DNA of 64,000 bases from Fimbriiglobus ruber (GTDB taxonomy: Bacteria > Planctomycetota > Planctomycetia > Gemmatales > Gemmataceae). The position numbers and the translations under genes are program-made. Shown piece by piece: positions 26,561-36,702 of this stretch (position 1 is its first letter; each line of letters begins with the position of its first letter). Under the pieces are notes generated by a model. The model was not told the origin of the DNA. It ran no database searches and was given only the letters and a program-made list of their open reading frames with translations. The DNA is taken from positions 496,001-560,000 of the forward strand of contig NZ_NIDE01000004.1 in NCBI RefSeq assembly GCF_002197845.1, read 5' to 3'.

Positions 26561-29500
26561 ATGATCCGCTCGATAAAAGCCAAGTTGTATCTGAAGCTTT
26601 TCAATAACCCAAACCGGTCGGTTCGCCGACGAGCCCAAACTTCCATTCTTCGTGCAGAACCGCTCGAGGATCGCTGGCAACCGAACGGCACGGCCTTCGA
26701 TTTCGCTCTCGACATCGGCGGGTCGGGCGCCACCGTGACAGATACGATTACGGCCACGGACTCCTCGGGCGACGTTTACGCCACGGGCAATTTTAAGGGG
26801 ACCGTGAAGTTCGACGCCAGCCACTCCCTGACGAGTTCGGGCGGCAAGAACGCCTTCGTGGCCAAGTATTCATCCACTGGGGCCTTTGACTGGGCCGATG
26901 AACTGGGCACCGGCAGCACCGCCACCGGCAGCTCCGGCGATTCAGGTCATGGCTTCGCGATCGCAGTAGACGGCGAAGGCAACGTCTACACCACGGGGGG
27001 ATTTATTGGCACGGGCTCCTTTTCCGGCACCGGCACCGGCGACGACCTGACCTCCGTGACCAAAGACAGCAGCACAAACGCCTACGTCTCGAAACTGAGT
27101 GCTACCGGGGCCTACGTCTGGGCCGTCGCACTGGGCGGTGGCAACAATAGCGACTATGTCGGAGGTCAGGGGATCGCGGTGGACGGATCGGGTGACGTCT
27201 ATACGACGGGTTATCTCTCAGGCACGGGCTCCTTTTCCGGAACTGGGACTGGGGACAATCTCACAGGAGGCGGGACTGGAGAAACGTATGTCTCAAAGTT
27301 GAGCGAAGCTGGCACCTTCATCTGGTCCGTCGTACTAGGGCAGGGGGCTGAGGGCTCCGACGGTTCTGGTATCGCTGTGGACGCGGCCGGAAATGTCTAC
27401 ACCGCGGGTGGATTTACTGGCACGGGTTCTTTTTCCGGGACAGGCAGCGGTAATGATCTGACCTCGTCGGGCATTGGGGCCGCCTTTGTCTCGAAGCTGA
27501 GCCCCAACGGCGCGTTCGTCTGGGTCGATATCTTGAATAGTGGCGGCTATGTCAGTGACACCCTAGACAGTCTCGCCATGGATGGATCGGACAACCTCTA
27601 CATCACGGGTACTTTTTCCGGTACAGCCTCATTTTCTGGTACGAATAGCGGCGACAACCTGTCAACCACTTCTGGTGACTATAACACCTATGTCACGAAG
27701 TTGAACTCCACTGGCGCCTACGTCTGGGCCCGTGATCTCGGCTACGGCGGCGATGCCGAAGGTCTTGGCATCGCGGTGGACGGATCGGGGGACGTCTTCA
27801 CCACAGGCTATTTCGTTGGCACGGGCGCCTTTCCCGGTAACGGCAGCGGCGTCAGTCTGACCTCAGTTGGTGGCGATAACGCTTATGTCGCAAAGCTCAA
27901 CGCCGCCAGCAACTTCGTGTGGACCGACGATCTCGGTAGCGGTAGCAGCACGCTTGCTTACGGCACCGCGGTGGACGGCTCTGGTGATGTCGACATCACG
28001 GGGCATTTCGCTGGCACGGGTTCCTTTTCCGGCACGGGCAGCGGCGACCCGTTGACATCGGTAGGGACCTCGGATGGGTTTATCACCCGATTGACGCAAA
28101 TCGGTCCGGCGGTGACGATGAACTCGTCAAGCCTGCCCGTCGGCTCCGGTACGTTAACCATCGGTGGCGTTGGTTTTGACCCGACCGGGACCAATACCGT
28201 GACGCTATCTTCGGGCGTCGGGACGGTGACGGCAGTGACCGCGACGTCGTTGACCATCACCTTCAGCACGGCACCGGCGCCCGGGCCGTTGACCGTCGTC
28301 GTCACCACCGACAGCGTCAGTGGCACCCCGGTGGAAGTGGCGACGGTTACACAAACACCTGGCCCGACCGTTACCGGGATCAACCCGGGTAGCGGCACCA
28401 CGGCCGGGGGCAGTGTCGTGACCATTCTGGGGAGTGCGTTCACTGGAGCCACGTCCGTCGATTTCGGGTCGACCGCGGCTTCGGCGTACACGGTCGTTTC
28501 GGACACGCAGATCTCGGCGACCAGCCCTGCCGGGGCGGCCGGCCCGGTAGACGTGACGGTGACAACTCCGGCAGGCGGCTCGTCGATTGTACCCGCGGAC
28601 CAGTTCGTGTATACCGCCCCCGTCGTCACGATCTCCCCGGCGACGCTGCCGAACGGCCAGGCCGGAACGACGTACAGCCAGACCCTGACGGCGACCGGGG
28701 CGGCCGGGCCGTTCACCTTTTCGGTGACCGCCGGGACTCTACCGGCCGGGCTGACGCTGACCCCGACCGGGGTTCTGTCGGGGACGACGACGACGGCCGG
28801 GGCGTCTAACTTCACGGTGACCGCGACTGTCGGAACCGCATCCGGCTCCCAGGCGTACACCCTGGATGTCTCACCGGTCAGCCCACCGCCCCCGGTCTCG
28901 CCGCCCCCGGTCTCGCCGCCCCCGGTCGCGCCCCCGCCCGGCATACCGCCGACGGTTCCTCCCGTTTCGCCACCCCCGGTCTCGCCACCACCTCCGGTCT
29001 CACCACCTCCATCTGGAACTTCATCCTCTGTTTTGGTCGGGTCGACCCAGTTCGCGGTCGGGGCCGACGCCGGCGGGGCTCCGCTCGTCGAGTCGTTCAA
29101 CGCCAACCAGACCCCGGTCCTCGGGGCGACGTCCGCGTTCGCGTCGTCGTTCACCGGCGGGGCCCGGGTCGTGGCCGCCGACTTCAGCAACGACGGGGTC
29201 GACGACATCGCCGTCGGGACCGGCCCGGGGGTTGCCAACGAGGTGACCATTCTGGACGGCAAGACGGGGGCCGTGATCACCACCTTCCAGCCGTTCGAGG
29301 CGACCTTCACCGGCGGCCTCTTCGTGGCCGCCGGGGACATCACCGGGGACGGCATCCCGGATCTCATCGTGACCCCCGACCAGACCGGCGGGCCGGTCGT
29401 CGCCGTGTACGACGGGTCCAAGCTCATCCAGGCCTGGCGTCCGGTCAGCCCAACGGCCAGCCGGCCCAGATCAACCGCTTTTTCGGCATCCAGGACCCGA

Positions 29501-30053
29501 ACTTCCGGGGCGGGGCCCGGGCCGCGGCCGGGGACATCAACGGGGACGGGGTGGCCGACATCGTGGTCTCGGCCGGGTTCGGCGGCGGTCCCCGGATCGC
29601 CGGGTTCGACGGCGTCTCGGTCGCGTCGGGTGCGGCCGACCCGACCAAGCTGTTCGCCGACTTCTTCGCGTTCGAGCCGTCGCTGACGAACGGGGCGTAC
29701 GTGGCCGTCGGGACATCAACGGGGACGGGCACGCGGACGTGATCGCCGGCGGCGGGCCGGGCGGCGGCCCGCGGGTCACGATCTTTGACGGGGCCGCCCT
29801 GCTGGCGAACACCCAGACGCCGATCGCCGACTTCTTCGCCGGGGACACCAGCAACCGGGGCGGGGTGCGGGTGGCCGTCAAGAACCTGGACGGGAGCGCG
29901 AACGCGAGTCTGATCGTCGGGTCCGGGGCGGGGGCCGGGGCGACCGTCACGGCGTACACCGGGAAGGCGATCCTGGCCGACCCGGCGTCGCCGACCGCCG
30001 ACTTCTCGCTCGACGCCTTCCCCGGGTTCACCGGCGGCATCTTCGTCGGGTAG
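26561..30053 (+). pseudogene. Second giant surface protein, broken by two 1-nt deletions
   Basis: The first frame starts at 26561 with a basic leader and ILRAEPLEDRWQPNG. It then has many ~55-residue SBBP-type propeller repeats (AIAVDGEGNVYTTG, GIAVDGSGDVYTTG, GTGSFSGTGTGD), an IPT/TIG domain (GPTVTGINPGSGTTAGGSVV), a putative Ig domain and a Pro-rich linker. The C-terminal FG-GAP module is nearly identical to that of the upstream gene. Compared with that copy, one G is missing at 29431-29432 (GGG to GG) and another at 29710-29712 (GGGG to GGG). The protein therefore runs through three frames (to ~29430, ~29430-29710, ~29710-30053). With both bases restored it would end in FTGGIFVG. True decay or homopolymer assembly error is undecided. 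Confidence 0.75.
29030..30053 (+). repeat. 1-kb duplicated FG-GAP module (partner 24911-25936)
   Basis: From GTTTTGGTCGGGTCGACC to the stop, this segment matches 24911-25936 almost base for base. The length is 1024 versus 1026, exactly accounted for by the two missing G residues. The identity starts abruptly after the Pro-rich linkers and includes silent positions. This indicates recent duplication or gene conversion rather than old common descent. Confidence 0.9.
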
Positions 30054-30135
30054 CCAGCCCCGCCCCGCTCGTCGACAGACGGATCGCCCGCTCGGGCGTG
30101 AGTGGTGCCGCGAGTGTGGGTAGATAGCCAAGAAA

Positions 30136-30206
30136 GACCGGCTGAAGCCGGGATTCCAACCCCAGAGCTTCTGGTCTCGGCGTTGGAGTCCCGGCTTCAG
30201 CCGGTC
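30136..30206. repeat. 25-bp inverted repeat after surface protein gene
   Basis: Arms at 30136-30160 and 30182-30206 are reverse complements with one mismatch and a 21-nt loop. It lies 83 bases past the stop of the second surface protein. A stable GC-rich transcript hairpin is expected. The sequence reads GACCGGCTGAAGCCGGGA in its core and has a short additional partial copy at ~30210. Confidence 0.8.
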
Positions 30207-30376
30207 CGAGAAAGCCGGTCGATGCCCGACCTCTCGCAGGCGGTTCCGGGATTCCCCGGTGCGCACCGTGATCCGTGATGTGTCGTTGTCGGAATCGCCC
30301 GATTGACCACCGAGCGACGGTTATCCTGTACGTATGTTCGCAAGACGTATGGGACACCACTCGGGTGGGAACCCGA

Positions 30377-30720
30377 CAGCCGCCCGGACGAAATTGGGTT
30401 CGTTTGGTAAAAACCGGTGCCGGGGGACCGCGGGAGACAAATCTCAAACTACGGCCAGACGATCGGGAATTGGATTCGTTTGGTAAAAAACGATGCCCAA
30501 GGACCGCGAACGATCAACCTCAGGCCACGATCAGACGACCGGGAATTGGGTTCGTTTGGTAAAAACCGCTCCGGGGGACCACGGACGACCAAACTCAAGC
30601 CGCGGCCAGACGACCGGGAAATGGGTTCGTTTGGTAAAAACCCGCGCCGGGGAACCGCGGGAACTGGGATCGAGGGTTGTGCCCGGACGGAATTGGGTTC
30701 GTTTGGTTAAAGCCGATGCC
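30377..30720. repeat. Tandem repeat, period ~75 bp, about five copies
   Basis: Five units are anchored by AATTGGGTTCGTTTGGTA-type blocks near 30391, 30468, 30544, 30619 and 30690. Spacings are about 77, 76, 75 and 72 bases. The intervening parts (GACGACCGGG..., CCGGGGGACCGCGG...) are also related between units, so the whole ~75-bp unit is repeated with drift. All frames contain stops or low-complexity translation. No cas gene is present. Confidence 0.85.
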
Positions 30721-30775
30721 CCGATCCCAGCCGTCTGCTACGCGGCCCCGCTGCCGCGGTCCGATTACCGAGACG

Positions 30776-31561
30776 TTAGATCTCGGAATAGGCTGCCGGG
30801 GTGAGAATCAGGTTGGTGATCCGGGACACGATCTCCTTGTCGGCGTAGCCGGGAAGGGCTTTCAGCTTCAGCCACTCGGGGTCGCCCCGGAACCGGTCCC
30901 ACGCCGCCTTCCGCCCACCCTCGTCCGGGAACGCTAGAAGGTACGTCAGGTTCGGCATCGCGGCCCCGACCGTCGCCGAGGCGAAGAGGACGGGCGTGAG
31001 ACCGACCCGGCGGAAGATGGCGAGTTCGCCCTTCTCGAACATCTCGACCTTCTTGGCCGCCGCCCGCTCGTTGTGGCTCTCGTACACCCGCAGGTTCAGC
31101 AACCGTGGCTTCGAGGCGTCCGGCACTTCCAGTCGCGGCATCCCGGGGATCGCCGTCAACAGGGAACTCTCGATCCGCTGATAGACTGGGTCGTCGGCCG
31201 TGGCCGCGAGGTACGCCGCGGCCGCCGTTTTATAGTCGTCGTCCGTCGCGAGCCGGGTCGGGAGGCCCGCGACCGTCTCGGCCGTTCGGTGGACGACGAG
31301 AACATACACCTTGAGCAGGTCGTTTTCCGGCGGCGCGGCGAACACCCCGACCGGGCCGGCCCCGTGCCGCTTGGCGGCCGGGATATACGCCTTGCTCAAG
31401 TAGTCGTCGAGGAGCGGTCGTTTGCCGGGCTTGAGCGTGTAAGTCCGCAACTCGTATAACTCGGGCGCGGCCGCTTTCGGGTCGGCGGCGATCCCTAAAG
31501 CGGGGGCGGCGCAAAGGGACGCGGCGGTGGCTCCGACAAACGTGCGGCGGTCCATGTCCAT
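30776..31561 (-). CDS. NIPSNAP family protein with Tat-like leader
   Basis: A 261-residue protein. The N-terminus MDRRTFVGATAASLCAAPAL is a twin-arginine-like export signal with an RRTF core. The mature part holds two dimeric alpha/beta-barrel modules of the NIPSNAP type. The first begins YELRTYTLKPGKRPLLDDYL, the second is LLNLRVYESHNERAAAKKVE. Planctomycetes carry many such secreted NIPSNAP proteins and their function is unknown. An ATG at 31555 is an alternative start. Confidence 0.85.
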   Translation of the reverse strand: MDMDRRTFVGATAASLCAAPALGIAADPKAAAPELYELRTYTLKPGKRPLLDDYLSKAYIPAAKRHGAGPVGVFAAPPENDLLKVYVLVVHRTAETVAGLPTRLATDDDYKTAAAAYLAATADDPVYQRIESSLLTAIPGMPRLEVPDASKPRLLNLRVYESHNERAAAKKVEMFEKGELAIFRRVGLTPVLFASATVGAAMPNLTYLLAFPDEGGRKAAWDRFRGDPEWLKLKALPGYADKEIVSRITNLILTPAAYSEI

Positions 31562-31765
31562 AACCAGCTCCGGCGTCTAGACGGGTGGGATCGGCGGAAC
31601 GCTCATAATGTACGTTCCGGTGGCGTCAGGCGTCCACGATTCGCGACGACTTGTGTCAGCACGAAAGCATTGGCAACCTCCGTTTTTCGCGACGCCCGGA
31701 TGCGTTCGGCCGCCCGCGCGGTATGGTGAACGCGACCAATTCGTAGTTTCCCCGGAGGATTCGAC

Positions 31766-32650
31766 ATGCGACTCGTGAGTTCATTTGCTGTCCTGGCCGT
31801 TCTCGTGACGGTCCACGCCGCGTCGTCAGCCGACGACAAGGCTTACGAGATCAAAGTGAAGAAAACCGCCAAGGGCGACCGGACGGAAAACAACTCGGTG
31901 GAAGAGGGGACGACGGCGTTCGCCATCGAAATCATGGGGCAGGCAAAAAAGAACAACGAGAAAAGGGGGGTCAAGAAAGTTTACACCGAGGAGATCTTGG
32001 AACGCCCGGACGGTGCCAAGATGTCGACCAAATTGCGCCGCGTGTACCAGACGGCCGAAATCACGGAAAAGGGGAAAAAGAAAACCGAGGCGTACGAGGG
32101 CAAAACCGTCCTCATTGAGAAGAAAGGTGAGAAGTACGTGTTTTCCGCGGACGGCGAGAAGCTCGAAGCGGGGGAGGCGGACGACCTCGAAAAAGAGTTC
32201 AACAAGAAGGACGACATCCCGCTCGAAAACGAGGACTTCCTGCCCGGTAAACCGGTCAAACTCAACGAGTCGTGGACCGTGGATATCGACAAAGTCGTCA
32301 AGAGTTTCGAGAACAGCGGGGTATTCACTCTGCGACCCGAGCAGACGAAAGTGACCGGGAAACTCACGAAGGTCTATGAGAAAAACGGCCGGCAGTACGG
32401 ACTGATCACCCTGGACATCGTACTGGCGGTCAAGGAGATGAAGAGCGACGGCAACGAAATCCCGATCAAGGCCGGGAGCACCCTCAAGGCCGTCATCACC
32501 ATCGACGGGTGTATCGACGGGTCGTCGCACAGCGGGGTCGACGACACCGAACTGACGATCGACCTGACCGGCGAGATCCCGAACGGGACGATCGCGATCA
32601 AGGGAAAAGCGAAGATACACAAGACGACGAAGGACCTGGCCGACAAGTAA
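31766..32650 (+). CDS. Secreted hypothetical protein, Lys/Glu-rich
   Basis: A 294-residue protein with a signal peptide (MRLVSSFAVLAVLVTVHAAS, then SADDK). The mature region is unusually rich in Lys and Glu for this genome. It has beta-like segments (YEIKVKKTAKGDRT; NESWTVDIDKVV; YGLITLDIVLAVKEM; LTIDLTGEIPNGTIAIKGKA) resembling lipoprotein-like beta-sandwich proteins of the DUF6263 kind. That resemblance is tentative and no catalytic motif is seen. A strong intrinsic terminator follows the stop. Confidence 0.7.
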   Translation: MRLVSSFAVLAVLVTVHAASSADDKAYEIKVKKTAKGDRTENNSVEEGTTAFAIEIMGQAKKNNEKRGVKKVYTEEILERPDGAKMSTKLRRVYQTAEITEKGKKKTEAYEGKTVLIEKKGEKYVFSADGEKLEAGEADDLEKEFNKKDDIPLENEDFLPGKPVKLNESWTVDIDKVVKSFENSGVFTLRPEQTKVTGKLTKVYEKNGRQYGLITLDIVLAVKEMKSDGNEIPIKAGSTLKAVITIDGCIDGSSHSGVDDTELTIDLTGEIPNGTIAIKGKAKIHKTTKDLADK

Positions 32651-32685
32651 TGTCCCGCCCGTTCCCGAGACTGCCCGAACCCCCG

Positions 32686-32712
32686 GCCCGCGGCTCCCGC
32701 CGCGGGCTTTTT
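32686..32712 (+). terminator. Rho-independent terminator
   Basis: GCCCGCGG-CTCCC-CCGCGGGC-type stem followed by five T residues, 36 bases past the stop of the secreted Lys/Glu-rich protein. Confidence 0.85.
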
Positions 32713-32837
32713 CGTTCGGAAACGGTTGACACCATTTCCCGGGCGGTTATATCTCGCCTTCCATTCGGGCTACCGACCGCGGGGGAAACGACGGCGGCGC
32801 CCGAAGGCGAACACCCGACTAACTACGGACGGACCCG

Positions 32838-33218
32838 ATGTCCGACGCGACGACCCCGGTGGCGGCGCACAAGGATGCGATGCGCCGGTTCGCCGAAGCG
32901 CGGGGCTGGGAACCGTACCACAGCCCGAAGAACCTCGTCATGGCCCTGGCTAGCGAGGTCGGGGAGCTGTGCGACCTGTTCCGCTGGCTGACCCCGGACG
33001 AGTCCCGGCGGGCGGCCGACGACCCGGCCACCCGGACCGCGATCGCCGACGAACTGGCGGACGTGGCCAACATCGTGTTCCTCTTGAGCCTGCATACGGA
33101 CATCGACCTGAGTGACGCCATCCGGGCGAAGTTGACCAAGAACGCAGTGAAATACCCGGTTCCGCCGCAGCCACCGGGGACCGGGGCCGGGGCGGAATCC
33201 GATCGCCCGGGCGGGTAG
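32838..33218 (+). CDS. MazG-like nucleotide pyrophosphohydrolase
   Basis: A 126-residue all-alpha NTP pyrophosphatase of the dCTPase/iMazG type. WEPYHSPKNLVMALASEVGE LCDLFRW-type helices carry the first Glu pair (EVGEL), and TAIADELADVANIVFLLS carries the ExxD metal ligands. Such enzymes hydrolyse non-canonical or excess NTPs to NMP and pyrophosphate. The length matches stand-alone RS21-C6/iMazG proteins. The C-terminal Pro/Gly tail is not conserved in the family. Confidence 0.85.
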   Translation: MSDATTPVAAHKDAMRRFAEARGWEPYHSPKNLVMALASEVGELCDLFRWLTPDESRRAADDPATRTAIADELADVANIVFLLSLHTDIDLSDAIRAKLTKNAVKYPVPPQPPGTGAGAESDRPGG

Positions 33219-33327
33219 TGGCGACCGACGACGGGGGTTTGCCGGGGGGAACGCGCGGGCGGTCGGGGACCGTCCGCTGCGGCCGGCGAAGGGGTTTATC
33301 TGGTGTATCCATAGGGGGGATCGTGTC

Positions 33328-35637
33328 GTGCGAACCCGACGTTTGGTTTTGACCGGGGCGGCCACGGTGGTCGGCAGCGCCGCCATGATTGCCCTCACCG
33401 CCCGGGCGCAGGACGCCCCCGCGGTCAAGTACTACCAGGGGAAGGTTTCCCCGCCGCAGCCGGGCACGATGCTCCCGGCCACGTACGTTCGCACGGACGG
33501 CGGGACGCCCGACCTGGTCCCGGGACCGGGGCCGGTGTTCGGCAACACGGGTCCGGCGTTCGGCCCCGGCGGGCCGGCCGGAGCCGCCGCCCGGGCGGGG
33601 TTCACGACCCCGGTGGTCGCCGGCCCGAACGGTGTCCAGCCGATCCCCGTCTTTCCTCCGGGCACGATCCCACCACCGTCGATCCCGTCGTTCGCCGAAT
33701 CGGTGGCATCCGATGGCGGTGTGCCGCCGGCCACGCCTCCGGGGCTGGGCCGCCCGCCCGCGTTCGTCCCCACGCCGTCGGCGGCCGACGCCGCATCGTC
33801 TTCCGGGGTCGTCCCGGCTGGTGCCACCACCCCGGCGCCGCCGGCCCCGACGGTGACTGTCGAGCGGTATCCCACCGACGCGAAACCGAACTCCTTACCC
33901 GACCCGAAGCCGCTGAGCGCGGCCTTCCCGCGGACGGGCGAATTCCCGCCGGCCAAACCAGGCGACCTGCCGCCGGTTCCCGTTCCGGATAACGTTCCAG
34001 CAGCGCGGTCCGTGGCCGTCCCGCCCCCCGCCGCCCCGGTGCCTGCCTCGACAGAAGGGGCCGCCGCCCAGTTCAAGACAGAAACGGCCCCGCCCCAGCC
34101 GGCTCCACCCACACAACCGGCTCCACTCGCGCAACCGATTTCGCCTGCGCAACCGGCCCCACTGCCGCAACAGGTCCAGTCGTCCGGCCCGCCACTCCCG
34201 GCCCGCCAGGCGCCGACCGTGATCGTCGAAGTCGAGGCTCCCAAGAGCATCGGCGTCGGCCAGCCGCTGGCGTACGAACTCGTGGTCCGCAACACCGGCA
34301 CGACCGGGGTGATGAACCTGCGGATCGAAGACGAACTGCCGATGAAGGCGACCTTCGTCAGCAGCGAGCCGCCGGCCGAAACGTCCGGCGACCGGCTCGC
34401 GTGGTCCCTCGGGGCGCTGGACGCCGGGACCGAAAAACGGATCAAGATTACCGTTAAGCCGTCCGAAGAAGGAGAAATACGGAGCCGCGCGGTCGTCTCG
34501 TTCGCCTCCGCGGTCGACGCCCGCGTCACCATCACCCGCCCCAAGATCGCCCTCGTCCTGACCGCCCCGGACGTGGCCCGGGTCGGGGAAAAGGTTCCGT
34601 TCCAGATCAAGCTGTCGAACACCGGGTCCGGGCTCGCGACCCGCGTCACGCTCCAGGCGAAGTTCAGCGACGGCCTGTCCCACGCCCAGGGGCAGACCAT
34701 CGAGACCGTCCTGGCCGACGTACCCGCCGGCCAGACCAAGACGTTCGACCTGCCCGGGGTGGCGGCCAGCCGGTCCGGGGCTCAGACGTGTACGATCACG
34801 GCGATCGCCGACGGCAACCCGGCGGAGATCGCCCGGGCGGCGGTGACGCTGGTCGAGCCGATGCTGCAAATCAAGCAGACCGGCCCCGCCCGGTGTCACG
34901 TGAAGAACGAGCCGGTCTACCAGATCGAGCTGGCCAACCCGGGCACGGCCGCGACCGACCCGGTCTCGGTGTGGGCGACCCTCCCGCCCGGGTTCGAGTT
35001 CGTCAGCGCGGATTCCGGCGGCGGCTTCTCCGACGCGTCTCATTCCGTCGGCTGGCGGCTGCCCGCGCTCCCGCCGGGGTCGACCAAGGTCGTCGCCCTC
35101 AAGGTTCGGGCCGCGGCCCCGACCGAGGGCGTGATCCGGACCGTGGCCCAAACCGCGGGTACCGCGACCGAGGTGGCCGAGAACGCCGGCGGTGGAGTCG
35201 CCCGGGTCGACCTGAAGACCACGACCACGAAGGGGCTGGAAGCCCGGGCCGAATCGCCGGTGAAAGCCGAAGGCGTGCCGGCGATCCGGTTCGAGGTCGC
35301 CGACCTGGAAGACCCGGTCGAAGTCGGCAAGGAAGCCCTGTACGAAATCCGGGTGATGAACCAGGGAACCGGCCCCTGTACCAACGTGCGGGTCGTGGCC
35401 GAACTGGCCGACGGCACCGTGGCGGTCGGGGCGACCGGGCAGACGAGCGGCCGGGTGAACGGACAGCAACTCGAATTCGACCCGATCCCGATGTTCGCGG
35501 TCAAAGCCGAGGCGATGTACCGCATCCGGGTCAAGGGGACCGTCCCGGGCGACTTCCGGTTCCGCGTCCGACTGGTCTACGACCAGATCAAGACGCCGAT
35601 CGTGAAGGAAGAAAACACGAAGTTCGTGAAAGAGTAA
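33328..35637 (+). CDS. Secreted DUF11-repeat protein with Pro-rich region
   Basis: A 769-residue protein starting at a GTG (33328). An export signal is visible (RRLVLTGAATVVGSAAMIAL, ending near ARAQDA). Residues ~30-290 are Pro/Ala/Thr-rich and probably disordered. Then four DUF11/CARDB-like beta-sandwich repeats follow, each with the N-x-G-T/S core: VRNTGTTGVMNLRIEDELP, LSNTGSGLATRVTLQAKF, LANPGTAATDPVSVWATLP and VMNQGTGPCTNVRVVAEL. DUF11 repeats occur in cell-surface proteins of bacteria and archaea. A structural envelope role is inferred. Confidence 0.85.
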   Translation: MRTRRLVLTGAATVVGSAAMIALTARAQDAPAVKYYQGKVSPPQPGTMLPATYVRTDGGTPDLVPGPGPVFGNTGPAFGPGGPAGAAARAGFTTPVVAGPNGVQPIPVFPPGTIPPPSIPSFAESVASDGGVPPATPPGLGRPPAFVPTPSAADAASSSGVVPAGATTPAPPAPTVTVERYPTDAKPNSLPDPKPLSAAFPRTGEFPPAKPGDLPPVPVPDNVPAARSVAVPPPAAPVPASTEGAAAQFKTETAPPQPAPPTQPAPLAQPISPAQPAPLPQQVQSSGPPLPARQAPTVIVEVEAPKSIGVGQPLAYELVVRNTGTTGVMNLRIEDELPMKATFVSSEPPAETSGDRLAWSLGALDAGTEKRIKITVKPSEEGEIRSRAVVSFASAVDARVTITRPKIALVLTAPDVARVGEKVPFQIKLSNTGSGLATRVTLQAKFSDGLSHAQGQTIETVLADVPAGQTKTFDLPGVAASRSGAQTCTITAIADGNPAEIARAAVTLVEPMLQIKQTGPARCHVKNEPVYQIELANPGTAATDPVSVWATLPPGFEFVSADSGGGFSDASHSVGWRLPALPPGSTKVVALKVRAAAPTEGVIRTVAQTAGTATEVAENAGGGVARVDLKTTTTKGLEARAESPVKAEGVPAIRFEVADLEDPVEVGKEALYEIRVMNQGTGPCTNVRVVAELADGTVAVGATGQTSGRVNGQQLEFDPIPMFAVKAEAMYRIRVKGTVPGDFRFRVRLVYDQIKTPIVKEENTKFVKE

Positions 35638-36048
35638 CGAGTACCCGAGTGCGAGTCGGGAATCCGGGTAACACCCGCGCCGGGGACCACAGCCCGGGCC
35701 GGGGTAACGGGTTCGCGAACCCACACGGGAGAAATCGAGAACGCCTACTCCTTCCGACGACGCGAAGGGTAGAGCCGCAGTCGAGCAACACCCGGGCCGC
35801 ACGCCGTAGGCGGACGGACCGGGTGAGTATGGGGGACCTCCGACCGGTGCGGGTCCGGCCGGAGGTGGTCTTGAGGGGGTTGGGGTGCGTTGGTAGCATC
35901 CGGCCGCTTTGGGGTACGGGGCGACGGAGCCGCGGGTCCGACTCGCGGTCATTCTTCGCCCAGGTGTCCCCGAGTCGTCGGAACGGAACACAATCCGGGC
36001 CGGTCGGCCCACACGGGCCGCCGACGCGGAGGGGGGAGGTTTCCGCAG
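35638..36048. other. Intergenic region before rimI-like gene
   Basis: About 410 bases with no gene recognised. Inverted CCCGG-type motifs (for example ACCCGAGTGCGAGTCGGGA and GGGTAACACCCG) are present, but no clean terminator. A purine-rich GGGGGGAGG ribosome-binding site ends the region. Confidence 0.4.
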
Positions 36049-36588
36049 ATGAGCACAGGACGTGCCCAGCACAAGGAACTGCTCCGAGTCCACATCCGGT
36101 GGATGATCCGCCGGGACATGGCCGAGGTACTTCGTGCCGAGCAACAAAGCTTTGAATACGCCTGGACGGAAGACGACTTCCTCCGCTGCTTACGCCAGCG
36201 GAACTGCATCGGCATGGTGGCCGAGGCGAACGACCGGATCGTCGGGTTCATGATTTACGAGCTGCACAAGAATCGCCTGCACGTACTCAACTTCGCCGTC
36301 GCCCCGGAGCACCGGCGGACACAGATCGGTTCGCAGATGGTCGCCAAGCTGATCGGTAAGCTGTCGAGCCACCGGCGGAACAAGATCACGCTGGCGGTTC
36401 GGGAACGCAACCTCCCGGCCCAGATGTTCTTCCGGGCTCAGGAATTCAAGGCGACGCGCGTTCTTCGCAACTACTACGAAGACAGCGGCGAGGACGCGTT
36501 CCAGATGGAATTCCGGGTCGGCGGGTACGACGAGTCTGAAACGGTCGACGCGCCGAACAACCGGATCGCGCAGTTCGAGGAGAACTAG
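36049..36588 (+). CDS. RimI-like GNAT N-acetyltransferase
   Basis: A 179-residue GNAT protein resembling ribosomal protein S18-alanine acetyltransferase. DMAEVLRAEQQSFEYAWTED is the conserved N-terminal segment. LHVLNFAVAPEHRRTQIGSQ is the acetyl-CoA binding motif A (here R-R-T-Q-I-G-S). VRERNLPAQMFFRAQEFKAT followed by RNYYEDSGEDAFQMEF is the typical RimI C-terminal half. An excellent GGGGGGAGG site precedes the ATG. The acidic C-terminal tail is a lineage extension. The S18 substrate is inferred from family only. Confidence 0.8.
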   Translation: MSTGRAQHKELLRVHIRWMIRRDMAEVLRAEQQSFEYAWTEDDFLRCLRQRNCIGMVAEANDRIVGFMIYELHKNRLHVLNFAVAPEHRRTQIGSQMVAKLIGKLSSHRRNKITLAVRERNLPAQMFFRAQEFKATRVLRNYYEDSGEDAFQMEFRVGGYDESETVDAPNNRIAQFEEN

Positions 36589-36702
36589 GGATCACCGGCG
36601 GGCGGGGGTTGCGCCGGTCCGGCCCGGTCGGACGCCGCTAGGGGGCCGTCCGGCCGGGTCGTGTTCATTTTCGGGTCGGTGGGACTGAACCAGGGAGGCA
36701 CC

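Noticed and set aside
30377-30720. CRISPR array
   Set aside because: The segments between the conserved cores are related to each other, the spacing is about 75 bp, and no cas gene is present; a tandem repeat fits better.
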